64,000 bases of DNA from contig NC_080680.1 of assembly GCF_030445035.2 (NCBI RefSeq), positions 47,381,212 through 47,445,211 on the forward strand, in the 5' to 3' direction. Under the pieces are notes generated by a model, which saw nothing but the letters and a program-made list of their open reading frames with translations, made no database searches and was not told the origin of the DNA. The position numbers and the translations under genes were made by a program. The DNA is from Dasypus novemcinctus (taxonomy: Eukaryota; Chordata; Mammalia; Cingulata; Dasypodidae). Below, one piece after another: positions 27,701 to 39,700 of this stretch. Numbering within the stretch: position 1 is the first letter of the stretch; every line of letters begins with the position of its first letter.

Positions 27701-30700
27701 GGTAGGTGGATGCCCTATCCATTGGGCCAAATCCGCTTCCCTACAACAAAGCTTCTGGAGCTTATAAATGAGTTCAGTAAAATTGCAGGTTATAAGATCA
27801 TCATGCAAAAATCAGTATCCTTTCTGTACACTGACAATGAGCAATCTGAAGAGGAAATCAAGGAAAAAAATCCCATTTACAATAGCAACTAAAAGAATCG
27901 AATACCTAGGAATAAATTTAACTAAAAATGTAAATGACTTACAGAAAACTACACAACTGTTAAAGGAAATCAAAGACTTAAGTAAGTGGAACAACATTCC
28001 CTGTTCATGGATAGGAAGCCTAAATACCATTAAGATGTCTATACTACCCAAACTGATATACAGATTTAATGCAACCCCAATAAAAATCACCATGGCATTT
28101 TTTTTTTACCAAATTGGAAAAATTAACTATGAAATTTATTTGGAAGGCAAGAGGTCCCAAATAGCCAAAGACATACTGAAAAAGAAAAATGAAATCAGAG
28201 GACTCCACTGACTGACTTTAAAACATACTACAGGGAAACGGACTTTGGCCCAGTGGTTAGGGCGTCCGTCTACCACATGGGAGGCCCGCGGTTCAAGCCC
28301 CGGGCCTCCTTGACCCGTGTGGAGCTGGCCCATGCGCAGTGCTGATGCGCGCAAGGAGTGCCGTGCCACACAGAGGTGTCCCCCCGCGTAGGGGAGCCCC
28401 ACGCGCAAGGAGTGCACCCATAAGGAGAGCTGCCCAGCGCGAAGGAGGGAGCAGCCTGCCGAGGAATGGCGCCGCCCACACTTCCCGTGCCGCTGACGAC
28501 AACAGAAGCGGACAAAGAAACAAGACGCAGCAAAAAGACACAGAAAACAGACAACCGGGGGAGGGGAGGGGAATTAAATAAATAAAAATAAATCTTTAAA
28601 AAAAAAAAAAAACATACTACAAAGCTACCATGGTCAAAACTGCAAGGTACTGGCACAAGGATAGACAAAATGACCAGTGGAACCAAACTGAGAGTTCTGA
28701 TACAGATCCTCACATATACAGTTGACTGATATTTGACAAGGCCACCAAGCCAATTCAACTAGGAGAGAATGGCCTCTTCAACAAATGGTGCTTGGAAAAC
28801 TGGATATCCATTTCCAAAAAAAATGAGAGAGGAACACCATCTCACACCTTACACAAAAATTAACTCAAAGATCTAAATATAAGAATCAAGACCATAAGGA
28901 CCTTGGAAGATAATATAGGGAAGCATCTATAGGATTTTGTATTAGCAAATGGTTTCATGAACTTTATACCCATAGCACAAGCAATGAAAAGAAAAAGCAG
29001 ATAAATGGGACCTCCTCAAAATTAAAAACTTTTGCATCCTAAAGGAATTTGGCAAGAAAGTGAAAAGGCAGCCTAGTCAACGGGAAAAATATTTGGTAAC
29101 CATATATCTGATAGGGGCCTAATATCCAGCATATATAAAGAAATCCTACACCTTGAAAATAAAAAGACAACCCATTTAAAAAATGGGCAAGTGATGTGAA
29201 TAAACACTTCTTCAAAAAAGAATATAAATGGCTAAAAAGTACATGAAAAGATGCTTAACATCATTAGCTATGAGGGAAATGCAAACCAAATCTATAATGA
29301 AACATCATCTTACACCCATTAGACTGGCACCTATTGAAAAAACAGAGGACTACAAGTGTTGGGGAGGATGCAGAGGAATGAGAACCCTCATCCACTGCTG
29401 GTGGGAATGTAGAATGGTACAGCCACTGTGGACAGTTTGGTGGTTCCTCAGAAAACTAACTATTGAACTGTCATATGGTACAGCAATTCCACTGCTGAGT
29501 ATATACCCAGAAGAACTGAAAGCAAGGACATGAACAGATACATGCACACCAATGTTCACAACAGCATTGTTCACTACTGCCAAAAGTTGGAATCAACCCA
29601 AATGGTCTTCAAAGATGAAAGGATAAACAAATTGTGATATACACATGCAATGGACTATCATTCAGCTGGAAGAAGAAATACAGTTATTAATACACGGGAT
29701 AACATGAATGAATCTTGAGGACCTTATGTTGAGTGAAGCCAGCCAGGCATTGAAGGACAAATATTACATGGCCTCACTGATATGAATTAAGCAAATTAAG
29801 CAGGCCCACAGAGTTAAGAGTCTGGAAGACAGGTTTACAGGAAATAGAAAGGGAGAAGGAGGTTGTGAGCCAATGCCCACATGGGCAAAATCTATGATAA
29901 GGTAAAAGTGTGTAGTTGTACAGTGGAGGGGCATGACAGTGGTGCAATGATACTGTTGGGTTGGGGCAGTGCTGGTTTGTCAGGGGGGTGGGGTGAGGAG
30001 GTTGGGTTGGACTGTCCATGGAACTCGGGGGAGGGTTGGGGGAGGAAGCAGGTGAACACAGGGGATTGGCAGGTATATGGTTGAAACCAAAATGTTGGGA
30101 ATGTTCTTTTGGCAGTATGGCAAGTAAGAGTTGCTGGTTTGGGGTGTTGGATGTGGGGGGCATTTGGCACAGGGTGGATCTGGGGCAGGCTTCTAGGGAG
30201 TGTCTGGGTATTCATCTTGCCATAGTGTATTATATCAGTTGGTGGAGAGCCACATGAATGAGCAACAAGGTGGTGGACTCCCATCCTGGGGAGGCCTGCT
30301 ATGTTCTCAAAACAGAGGGACGGGAGTCTCTTGAGAGCATGAGTGGTGCCTAATAGGGGAGGACAGACCAGTGAGTCAAGCCCTCAGTGTTGTTGCAAGT
30401 AACTATGAATCTTGTCTCTCAAGGTGGTTGCCATGGGTCCCGAGGGGAAGGGGAGGGAGAAAAAGAACAGAAGGAACAGGGAGAATTTTGGGGATGATTG
30501 CAGTATTCTACATGATGTTGCTATGATAAACACAGGCCATGCTGAATTACATCAAAGTTTACAAAAGTATATGGTCCGAAATATAAACTATAATAGAAAC
30601 CACTGACCATGGTTGGTAGCTATGTTTCAATATTTGTCTATCAGTTGTAACAAACATATCATCCACATATAAAATGTTATTAATAGGGGAAGTGGGAAAA

Positions 30701-33700
30701 GGGGAAGGATGTTGGGTAATTCGGAGTTCTCTGTATTTGGCACATGACTTTTCTGTAACCTAAAACTTCCTTGAGGACAAAATGAAAAGAGTAAGATGCT
30801 GGGGCAATAAACAGAAGAAAATGTCACTGTACGTATAGGACAACAGTTCTTACATTGATGAAAGGCAAAATGTCAAAAAAATTTATTAGTTTTTATTATC
30901 CCAAATTTTTATTTTCATTTTTACGTTAAAAAAATTTTTGTGTTTTATTTATTTTTAAAACTATCATTATTGTTTCATTTTCCTATTAATTATATTTGGC
31001 TATTTTATTGGCTTCATTTTTGAGGAAGTTTTGGATAACAGAAGGGCTACAACTGTGGCAGGGGAGGTTCATTGGTGTGGAGTTTCAGTGATGGAGGATA
31101 CATGGGAGGAAGCTCACCTGGGCATATATATATATATAAGGCATATAAATACGTTCAAATGTTCATGGGGCATCATCACAGTGGGTGGAGATTCACACAT
31201 TAACCGAAGGAATATCAAATTCCCATGCTGGGAAGCTCTGCCACATTCTCTAATGGATCAGTAAGAATCCCCCAAGTACAGGGGCAATGACTAGTGAAGG
31301 AGGATGGTCCATTGAAGGACCCTGGATACTGATGACTGTGCATATGAACATTTACTCTTGAAATTGAAACTTAGGATAATATTATAGGGTGCCTAAGAGT
31401 TGCCTCCTGGGAGCATCCTTCTTCCTCAAATGTGGCCTCTCTCTAAGCTGAACTCAGCATATAAGTACATTACCTTCCCTCCAGCATGGGACATGACTCC
31501 CAGGGATGAGCCTCCCTGGCACCAAGGGATTACTACTAAGAACCAACTAGTAATGCAACTGGAAAAAGACCTTGACCAAAAGGGGTAAAAGGTAAAGACA
31601 AATGAGTTTATATGGCAAAGAGACTTCAATGTGAGTCAGGAGGTCATTCCAGAGGTTATGCTTATGCATGGCTCTGCAGGATCTCATTGACTGCCAAAGG
31701 AGACAGTTCAGGGTAGACAGCTCAGGATTTTGGTGCCTTGTCAGTGAGCCCTATTTTGGAATTTATGTTCCCCAGAGTGACAGAGTTGGATTTAGTTGTG
31801 GTTTCCCTACACATGGTTCTTTTCTCCTTCTATTTGAACCTATAATTAGTACTAGAGGTGGTATGTGTACATCCAAGAGACTTAAATCTTTGCACTGTCC
31901 ATGTGCCAGCTGGGTCCTGTATCTCAAAAGAGCTGCAACATCTACTCTCTGGTTCATTGGTCTCACCCAGGAAAACTAACAAGGAGGTGATGATGGATAT
32001 CTACCATACCAAGGAACCAAGAGAGTCTACAACTTCAAGCAAGAAAGCCCCATCCATTGGCCCCATGAGATCGCAGCCCCCTCTCAATTAGAGGTGGAGT
32101 GGACATCACCATCCTAGAATCCTCAAGATTGGGGAATGAACTATAGACTAAGTAGACTTACTGGTATTCTACTATAGACTTACTGTGATTCTAGCAATGA
32201 AAGAAATTATATAATTGATATGGAAACAGTGAGGGGAGTGAGAAGGAGAAACAGGTGCAAAACAGGGACATTTTCAGGACTTGGGAATTGTCCTGAATGA
32301 CAGAATTCAATGGGAGATTGTATAAACTACAACGAAAACTTTAATTCATGCTTACTAACAATGCTCCAAAACGTGTTCATCAATTGCAATGAATGTACCT
32401 CATTAATGAAGAATGTTGTTAATGTGGGAAAGTGTGGGAAAATGTGTGAGGTGTGGGGAAAGGGTATATATTAATCCCCTATATTTTTGATGTGACATTT
32501 GTGTAATCTAAGTATCTTAAAAAAACAACTATGAAGGGAAGAAGACAGTGGATGACACATTTAAAGGGCTGAAAGCAAAAAACTGCCAAACAAAATTTCT
32601 ATTTTGACCAAAAATTCTTCCAGAAATGAGGGAGAGATTAAGACATTCTCAGATACACAAAAGCTGAGGAATTTCATCACCATTAGACTGGCCATACAAG
32701 AGATACTAAAGAGTGTTCTGCAGGTTGAAAGGAAAGGACAACAGACAATAGAATAGTATGAAGAAATAAAGATCTCTGCTGGAGATAAAAACACGGGTAA
32801 ATATAAACGCCCATACTACTGTATTTCAGATTTGTAACTCCATTTTTTAATTTCCTATAGTCAAACAAAATTCAAACAAAATGAAATAATAATCAGTGGC
32901 TTTAGACTACTAATGTACAGGAACATAATGTGTGAGAAGAACTATAAAAAAGTGAGGGAAAAAAGGAGTATAGGAAAACTGTTTTGGTTTCAAAGCAAAT
33001 GAGAGTGCTACAGATTTAGGATGTTAAATTTAAGCCCCATGGTAACTACAAAGAAAGTAACAGAGAATAAGTAAGCTCACAGAGATAGAAATTAGAATAC
33101 AGGCTGCCTGGGGGACAGCAAAGGAAACGAGGAGTTAGTAATGAAAAATGGGTATAAGGTTTCTGTTTAGGGAAATGGGAAAGGTTTAATAAGAGAAGGT
33201 GATGCGGGCACTGCAACATAATGAATGTGATCAATCCCACTAATAGTATGTTTGAGAGTTGCTGAGATGGAAAAGTTTATGTTCTATATATATTTCCACA
33301 ATATAAAAAAAAAAGAGTAACTAAAGAGACAATGAAAATTAAGGTAAGTACATGATCCCATATGGGATCTTAACAAGGGAGAAGGCTCAAAAAGACATTA
33401 TTGAAACATATGAAAAATATCAAACATAGACTGTAAGCTTTACAATCAGTGTAAATTTCTTTACTTGATAATTGCACTTAAGGTGGATACACTTACATGA
33501 CTATCCTCATTCTTAGGAAATGTACATGGCAGTATTAGGGGTTCAAGAAGCATGGTGTATAAAACCCACACTCAAGTGTTCAAAAATGGATAAAATCTAT
33601 CTAAAACATAGATAAACAGACAGAAGGACAAACAGACAGACTGACAGAATGATAGATAGAATGATGGGCCAAATGCAGCAAAATGTTAAAATTGGTAGAC

Positions 33701-36700
33701 TGGTTATCTGGAGAGACTGGGGTATATTGAAGTTCTCTGTATGGGGTTTGTATTTTTTTTTTTTTTAACTATCTTGTAAATGTGAAAGTGTTTCAAAATA
33801 AAAAGTTAAAAAAAAAAGAAACATAAGACATAAAGTTTGGAAAGGAAAAAGTAAAGCTGTCTTTATTCCAAATGGCACTGATGGCTATGGAGGTAATCCT
33901 AAGGAGTCTATTAAAAAACTACTAGAGGGAAGCGGATGTGGCCCAAGTGATAAGGCCTCTGCCTACCATATGATAGGACCTGGGTTCAATCCCTGGGGCC
34001 TCCTGGTGAAAAAGAAGAGAAAGCGTTCCTGCACAGCAAGCCAGTGCCCATGCAGCGAGCTGAGTGCCCATATGGGCACCCATGCAGTGAGCCGAGTGCC
34101 CATATGGTGAGCCGATTCCCACATGAGTGCCCGCGTGGTGAGCTGAGTATCTGCGCAAGTGCCTGCATGGTGAGCCGACTGCCCGCGTGGTAAGCCAAGT
34201 GCCCACATGAGTACCCTCATGGTGAGCCAAGTGCCCGCAGAGCAAGCTGAGTGCTCATGGGGTAAGCCAGTGCCTATGCAAGCGAGTCACGCAGCAAGAT
34301 GATGATGCAACAAAAGAGAGACGAAAGGGAGCGTCAAGATGAAGCACAGCAGAGACCAGGAACTGAGGTGGCGCAATTGACAGGGAACCTCTCTTCACAT
34401 CAGAGGTCCCCAAAACTGAATCCAGGTGAATCCTAGAGGAGAAAGAAGAGAAGAGGAGAGAAAAAGAGAAACAGAGAAGATCACACAGCAAATGGATGCA
34501 GACAGCAAAAACAGCAGGGGTGGGAGGGGAAGAAATAAATTCAATAAAAAAAAACTTCTAGAACTAATAAGTGAATTTATCAAGGTCAGATAATATGAAT
34601 AAAAGTACAAAACCAACTACATTTCTATATACTATCATCAAGTAATTGGAAAGTAAAAATTTAAAAAATACTACTTACAATCACTTCAAAAGCAAAAAAC
34701 AAAAAGAAACAAATTTTAGGAAATATGTACAAGATTTCTACAATAAAAACTATAAAACACTGCTATGAGAAATTAAAGAAGTCTTAAACATATGAAGAGA
34801 AGATTTTTGTTCATAAATTGGAAGGCTTGATATTGTTAGGATGTCAATTCTCCTTAAATCAATCTGAAGAGTCAATGCAATCACAACAAAAATCCCATCA
34901 GGCTTTCTTTGTTAGAAATCAAAAAACTAATTATAAAATTTATATGGAAATGCCAAGAACATAAAATGGCCAAAGCAATTTTTAAAAAAACACAAACAAA
35001 AAAGAACAAACAAGAGTTAGAAGACTTGCAATATCTGACTTGAAGACTTACTATAAAACTACTGGGAGTGGATGTGGCTCACGTGGTTGGGCACCTGCTT
35101 CCAACATGGGAGGTCCCGGGTTTGGTCCCCGGTGCCTCCGAAAAATAAAAAAACAAACAACAGGCAAACAAATGAAAGGGCTGGCTCAGGAGAGCTGATG
35201 TGGCTCAGTGGTTGAGTGCTGGCTTCCCACATACGAGGTCAGGTGTTCAATACCCGTCACCTCAAAAAAACAGTTTTTGAAACTGTACAGACATATAGTA
35301 ATGAAACAGTAAACTGAGTTGACGAATAGACCCAAATGTATACAAAATGATTTTTTATAAGGGCACAAAGGAATTCAATGGGGAAAGTCTTTTAAATAAA
35401 TGGTATTAGGATAACTGGATATCAAATGGAAAAGAAGCCTTGACCCTTACATTATACTATATACAAAATTTAATGCAAGGGGGATTACAGACCTAAAAAT
35501 AAAGGAAAAAACTATAAAGCATCCAGAAGCAAACCTAAGATTCTTTCTTTAAAGCAAGCAGGTAAGGAGAAAACTTATGATTTGAAAGTATTTTTGACTT
35601 ATGAAAATCCTAGGCAATTTTCTAAAATGTGCACAATATATAGTACAGAAAGTGAACAGTGGCAACAACTTTTAAAAGTGAAAATATCAAAAGGACTGTC
35701 ATTAGAAAGAAAAAGATGGGAAGCGGACTTGGCCCAATGGACAGGGTGTCCGTCTACCACATAGGAGGTCCGCAGTTCGAACCCTGGGCCTTCTTGACCC
35801 GTGTGTAGCTGGCCCATGCACAGTGCTGATGCATGCAAGGAGTGCCGTACCACACTGGGGTGTCCCCCATGTAGGGGAGCCCCACGCGCAAGGAGCGCGC
35901 CCCATAAGGAGAGCCGCCCAGTGTGAAAGAAAGTGCAGCCTGCACAAGAATAGCGCCGCACACATGGTGAGCTGACACAACAAGATGACGCAACAAAAAG
36001 AACACAGATTCCTGGTGCCGCTGATAAGGACAGAAGCGGTCACAGAAGAACCACGCAACGAATGGACACAGACAGCAGACAACTGGGAGGGGGGATGAGA
36101 GGGGAGGGGAGAGAAATAAATAAAATATAAATCTTTGGAAAAAAAAAGAAAGAAAGAAAGAGAGACCATTGTTTGCTCATTTTTAAAAATACCCATAGGC
36201 AAGTAAACTCTTAGAGCTTCTGATAATGAGACAAACTGCCTATGTCTTGACATTTGTCCTTCTCTTTTCTCCAGCAAAGCTCAAACTCCCTATTAAGTGA
36301 GAAATGCCCAGATGGGCTCCTTTAAGACTATAATGGCCAAATATAACAATTAAACACATTTCAAGTGCCCAGTATGTGCCAGTGATTATATTAGGCAAAA
36401 GGAATAAAATAAATAAATAACCCATCTACATCTGCCTGCCTTGAATTCTAGGGGAAGACATAGGCATGAACTACGTAATCCTGATACAATGTGGTCACTG
36501 CTACAACAAACGTGGACCAAGTGAGGAAAAGGTGAAAGGATGGGTTCCTCAGTGTGTAGGAGAAGAAAGGGGAAGAGAGTTAGAGAAGTTTTTATATTTT
36601 GCCAAGCAGAGAAGGGCAGAGTTTGGGTGAGAGGCAAGTAGGAAGAAAAGACCAGTCACAACAGGGATGAGATTGTGTAACAGGGAACAAATGAGCAGTT

Positions 36701-39700
36701 GTGAACAGGCTGTGTAGCAAGGGGAGTGCTGAAAAACAGCTTAAAATACATACAGATGCCAGACTACTGAAGACTTAACATTCTCCGCCAAAGACTTTGG
36801 GCTTTTTCTACAGGCAACAGGAAATCAACAAAAAACAATTTAAGTAGGGAAATGACATGATCAATTACATAAAGTATATCTTAAAAAGAACGCTTAGAGA
36901 TCAAGATACTAGCTGAGAAATTAGGAGAACTAACTATTGGTCTTAAATATGGAAAAGGAAATAAAATGCCAAGAAGGGTCAAATGTTATTATGGACCTGT
37001 CTGACAATGGACCAATATCTGATACTAAAATTTTTCAATAAGGTTCTTTAAAAATCATAACCAGCCTCAACTATTTGCTAGTCACTATAATAAATGTAGG
37101 GTGAAATAAAACACTTATAAACTTATAAAAAGTTTAATAAGAAGTGAAGAAGGTATGAAAAATTGTCATATGACTTACCTGTTGCCTCAAAGGTCAACTT
37201 TATAGAATCCCAGGGTGTCTGTTCTTTGGATATAAGTCTGAAATGAACAGGATCTCCTGGAGAAACTTCTGGAGCAGGAAGATACCAGTTTTTCCTATTT
37301 GGAAAGGTAACTTCAATATTTAGAATACTTTATTACTTGATAAACAATGTCAACTCACTCCTTTGAAGCCTAGATTACAATATAATAAAACCTCAAATTT
37401 AAGAACAAAGGAGTTAATTACATAACCTTGATTCTACTACCATTCTATTTCTTCTCAGTCAATCCTTTACTACCAAATCTTAAAATCTTCCCAGAAATGA
37501 AACAAAAAATTTGAGATTGAGGCTTAACTGCTGTTTGATACATTAGCTAAGAGGGCCATCCTAATTACTTGGGTCTCCAAAAGAAAGATTTCTTATATTT
37601 GAGAAGGCAAGACTTCTCTACTGTGTGCTTGCTTTATCCTACTAAAGAAAACCTTGGTAGTGATTGAAAAAAAGACTATAAAGGGCACTTGTGTGCTAAG
37701 GATAGCAGTTTAAAAGTAGTGTTAGGTCTTGAGAACAAACTACTTCCCAATTAAAGTAGAAAAGTAATGAACCAACCTGATCAGAAAGTGCACTGGAAGA
37801 TACCATGGGAAACCACAAAGGGGAGCTGTCTCCTCACAGTGTGCTCGAATGGTGTCATTGATCTCAGGAATGTGAGGTGTGATGTGAGATATTCCAGTAT
37901 AATCAAACCCATTGATCCATATCCCAGAGTCTTGTTTAACTACATTTCCATCCAAGTCATGAAATGTTCTAGTTATATGCTGAAAAGAACAAGATTGAAT
38001 GAAAAACTACAGTTTCATTTCACCCACATCTCCAGCCCAACTGGCAAAAATGAGTGAGAATGACAATACCAAGAAACAGTGTAGAAAGAGAGTAATAGGA
38101 ACCCTCAGGCACTGTTGGTGGGAGTGCATGCTGGCACAAACACTTTAAGAAATTGTTCAGGGGAAACGGACTTTGGCCCAGTGGTTAGGGCGTCCGTCTA
38201 CCACATGGGAGGCCCGCGGTTCAAGCCCCGGGCCTCCTTGTCCCATGTGGAGCTGGCCCATGCGCAGTGCTGATGCGCGCACGGAGTGCCGTGCTACACA
38301 GGAGTGTCCCCCGCGTAGGGGAGCCCCACGCGCAAGGAGTGCACCCATAAGGAGAGCTGCCCAGCGCGAAGGAGGGAGCAGCCTGCCGAGGAATGGCGCC
38401 GCCCACACTTCCCGTGCCGCTGACGACAACAGAAGCGGACAAAGAAACAAGATGCAGCAAAAAGACACAGAAAACAGACAACTGGGGGAGGGGAGGGGAA
38501 TTAAATAAATAAAAATAAAATCTTTAAAAAAAAAAAAAAGAAATTGTTCAGCACTAACCAATAAAGTTATCATGCACATACTTCTCAAGTCACCAATTCC
38601 AGTCTTGAGTATGTATCTTACAGAAACTCACAAGTACAAGAGTATTGATAAAGTATTGTTCATATTAGCAAAAAACGGAAAACAATCCAAATGTCCACTA
38701 AGAGTGGAGCAGATAAACTGGGGCCTCATTTGCAGTGAAAATTAATCAAAACTGACACAAATCAACATGGATTCTTACATATTGTCAAGCAAAAAGAAGC
38801 AAGCCACAAATGAATACTTATGGCATGGCTCTATCTGTAAAAAGTTAAAAAACAAGCAAAACTATAGTGTTGCTTAGGGATTCATATATATGTGGTAAAA
38901 TAGAAAAAAGTAAGATAATGATTAGCCCAAACTTCAAGATAGTATGTGAGTACTTCTTTGGGGTGGGGTGGAGAGATCAAAGAGTTAGGATGCAGAAGGA
39001 CACATTCAGGGTTTCTAAGGTACCACAATGTTTTTTCTTTTAAACTGGTTGTTAGATACAGACATAACTCTATTTAATATTTAAACTTCATATAAACATT
39101 TTGAAAGCCTTCCATTTCCAATGTAAAAGATATGAATGCTAGAACTCATTTTAGATAAGGATTAAAATACACCCTAAATATATATAATATATACACACAC
39201 ACACATATACACACATACTTCCCCCTTTCAGCATGTTATATGAAGCTCATTTATATGCAGACAGAAACAGGAAATACAGCTCACCACTAGATGACAGACT
39301 TGTGCCTAACACAATTCTACGAAAAGACACAATGCTCCATTCAGAATAGTTTTATTAAGAGCAGACACCAACCTGAAGAATATCAAATAGGAAAATAAAA
39401 AAGGATTGCATAGGGTAGGGGTTGGCAAATTATGGCCCAAAGGACAAATCGGGCCGATTTTTGTATATAAAGTTTTACTGGAACACAGCCACACTCATTT
39501 GCTTACATATTAGTTTACTCTCTCTGTAACAGAGACCATATGGCCTGCAAAACCTAAAACATTATCTGGCCCTTTACAGGAAAGGTTTGCCAATCCTGAC
39601 ATAGGGGAAGAAGAGAACCTCAAAACACATCAGAAGAACAGGAGTTTCTCCTGACAATTATAAAAATTAGCAAGTTATTGGAAACATAATGAATTGTCTA

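Larger units (their letters stand above)
21246..32525 (+). mobile_element. Near full-length L1 with long 3' UTR, inactivated
   Basis: Order: 5' UTR 21246-21644; ORF1 from ATG 21645 to about 22823; inter-ORF with an L1 3'-end insertion; ORF2 about 24830-29790; 3' UTR 29790-32525. ORF1 shows a coiled-coil region and the C-terminal domain. ORF2 shows endonuclease ([10 protein letters not shown] near 25657, RIDHM near 25838), reverse transcriptase (PDGFTGK near 26630; catalytic block LFTDDM at 27282-27299 with Thr in place of the usual Ala) and the C-terminal region. Stops and frameshifts are common. Flanks AACTATGAAGG at about 21233-21245 and 32526-32537 support one insertion event. Without later insertions it would be about 7.8 kb. 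Confidence 0.8.
19225..33315 (+). mobile_element. Older L1, interrupted by the L1 at 21246-32525
   Basis: 5' UTR-like sequence from 19225 ('caggatggtggagtgaaa') leads into ORF1 (20450-21245). ORF1 then breaks off in the middle of its C-terminal domain and resumes at 32526-32545 with the next expected ORF1 sequence ('gatgacacatttaaagggct'). The inter-ORF region follows to about 33315. The interrupted element therefore occupies only 19225-21245 and 32526-33315; a SINE lies at 19917-20360. Confidence 0.75.
33835..35715 (+). mobile_element. Old L1 ORF2 C-terminal half with SINEs
   Basis: The sequence follows L1 ORF2 downstream of the catalytic block ('gaactaataagtgaattt', 'ggatgtcaattctcctt', 'taaatggtattaggataac') with many stops. 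Interrupted at 33927-34548 and 35065-35275 by SINEs. Confidence 0.7.

Noticed and set aside
30018-30284. Overlapping open frames on both strands with Gly/Trp- or Pro/His-rich products
   Set aside because: They come from the G-rich L1 3' UTR; composition alone produces them.
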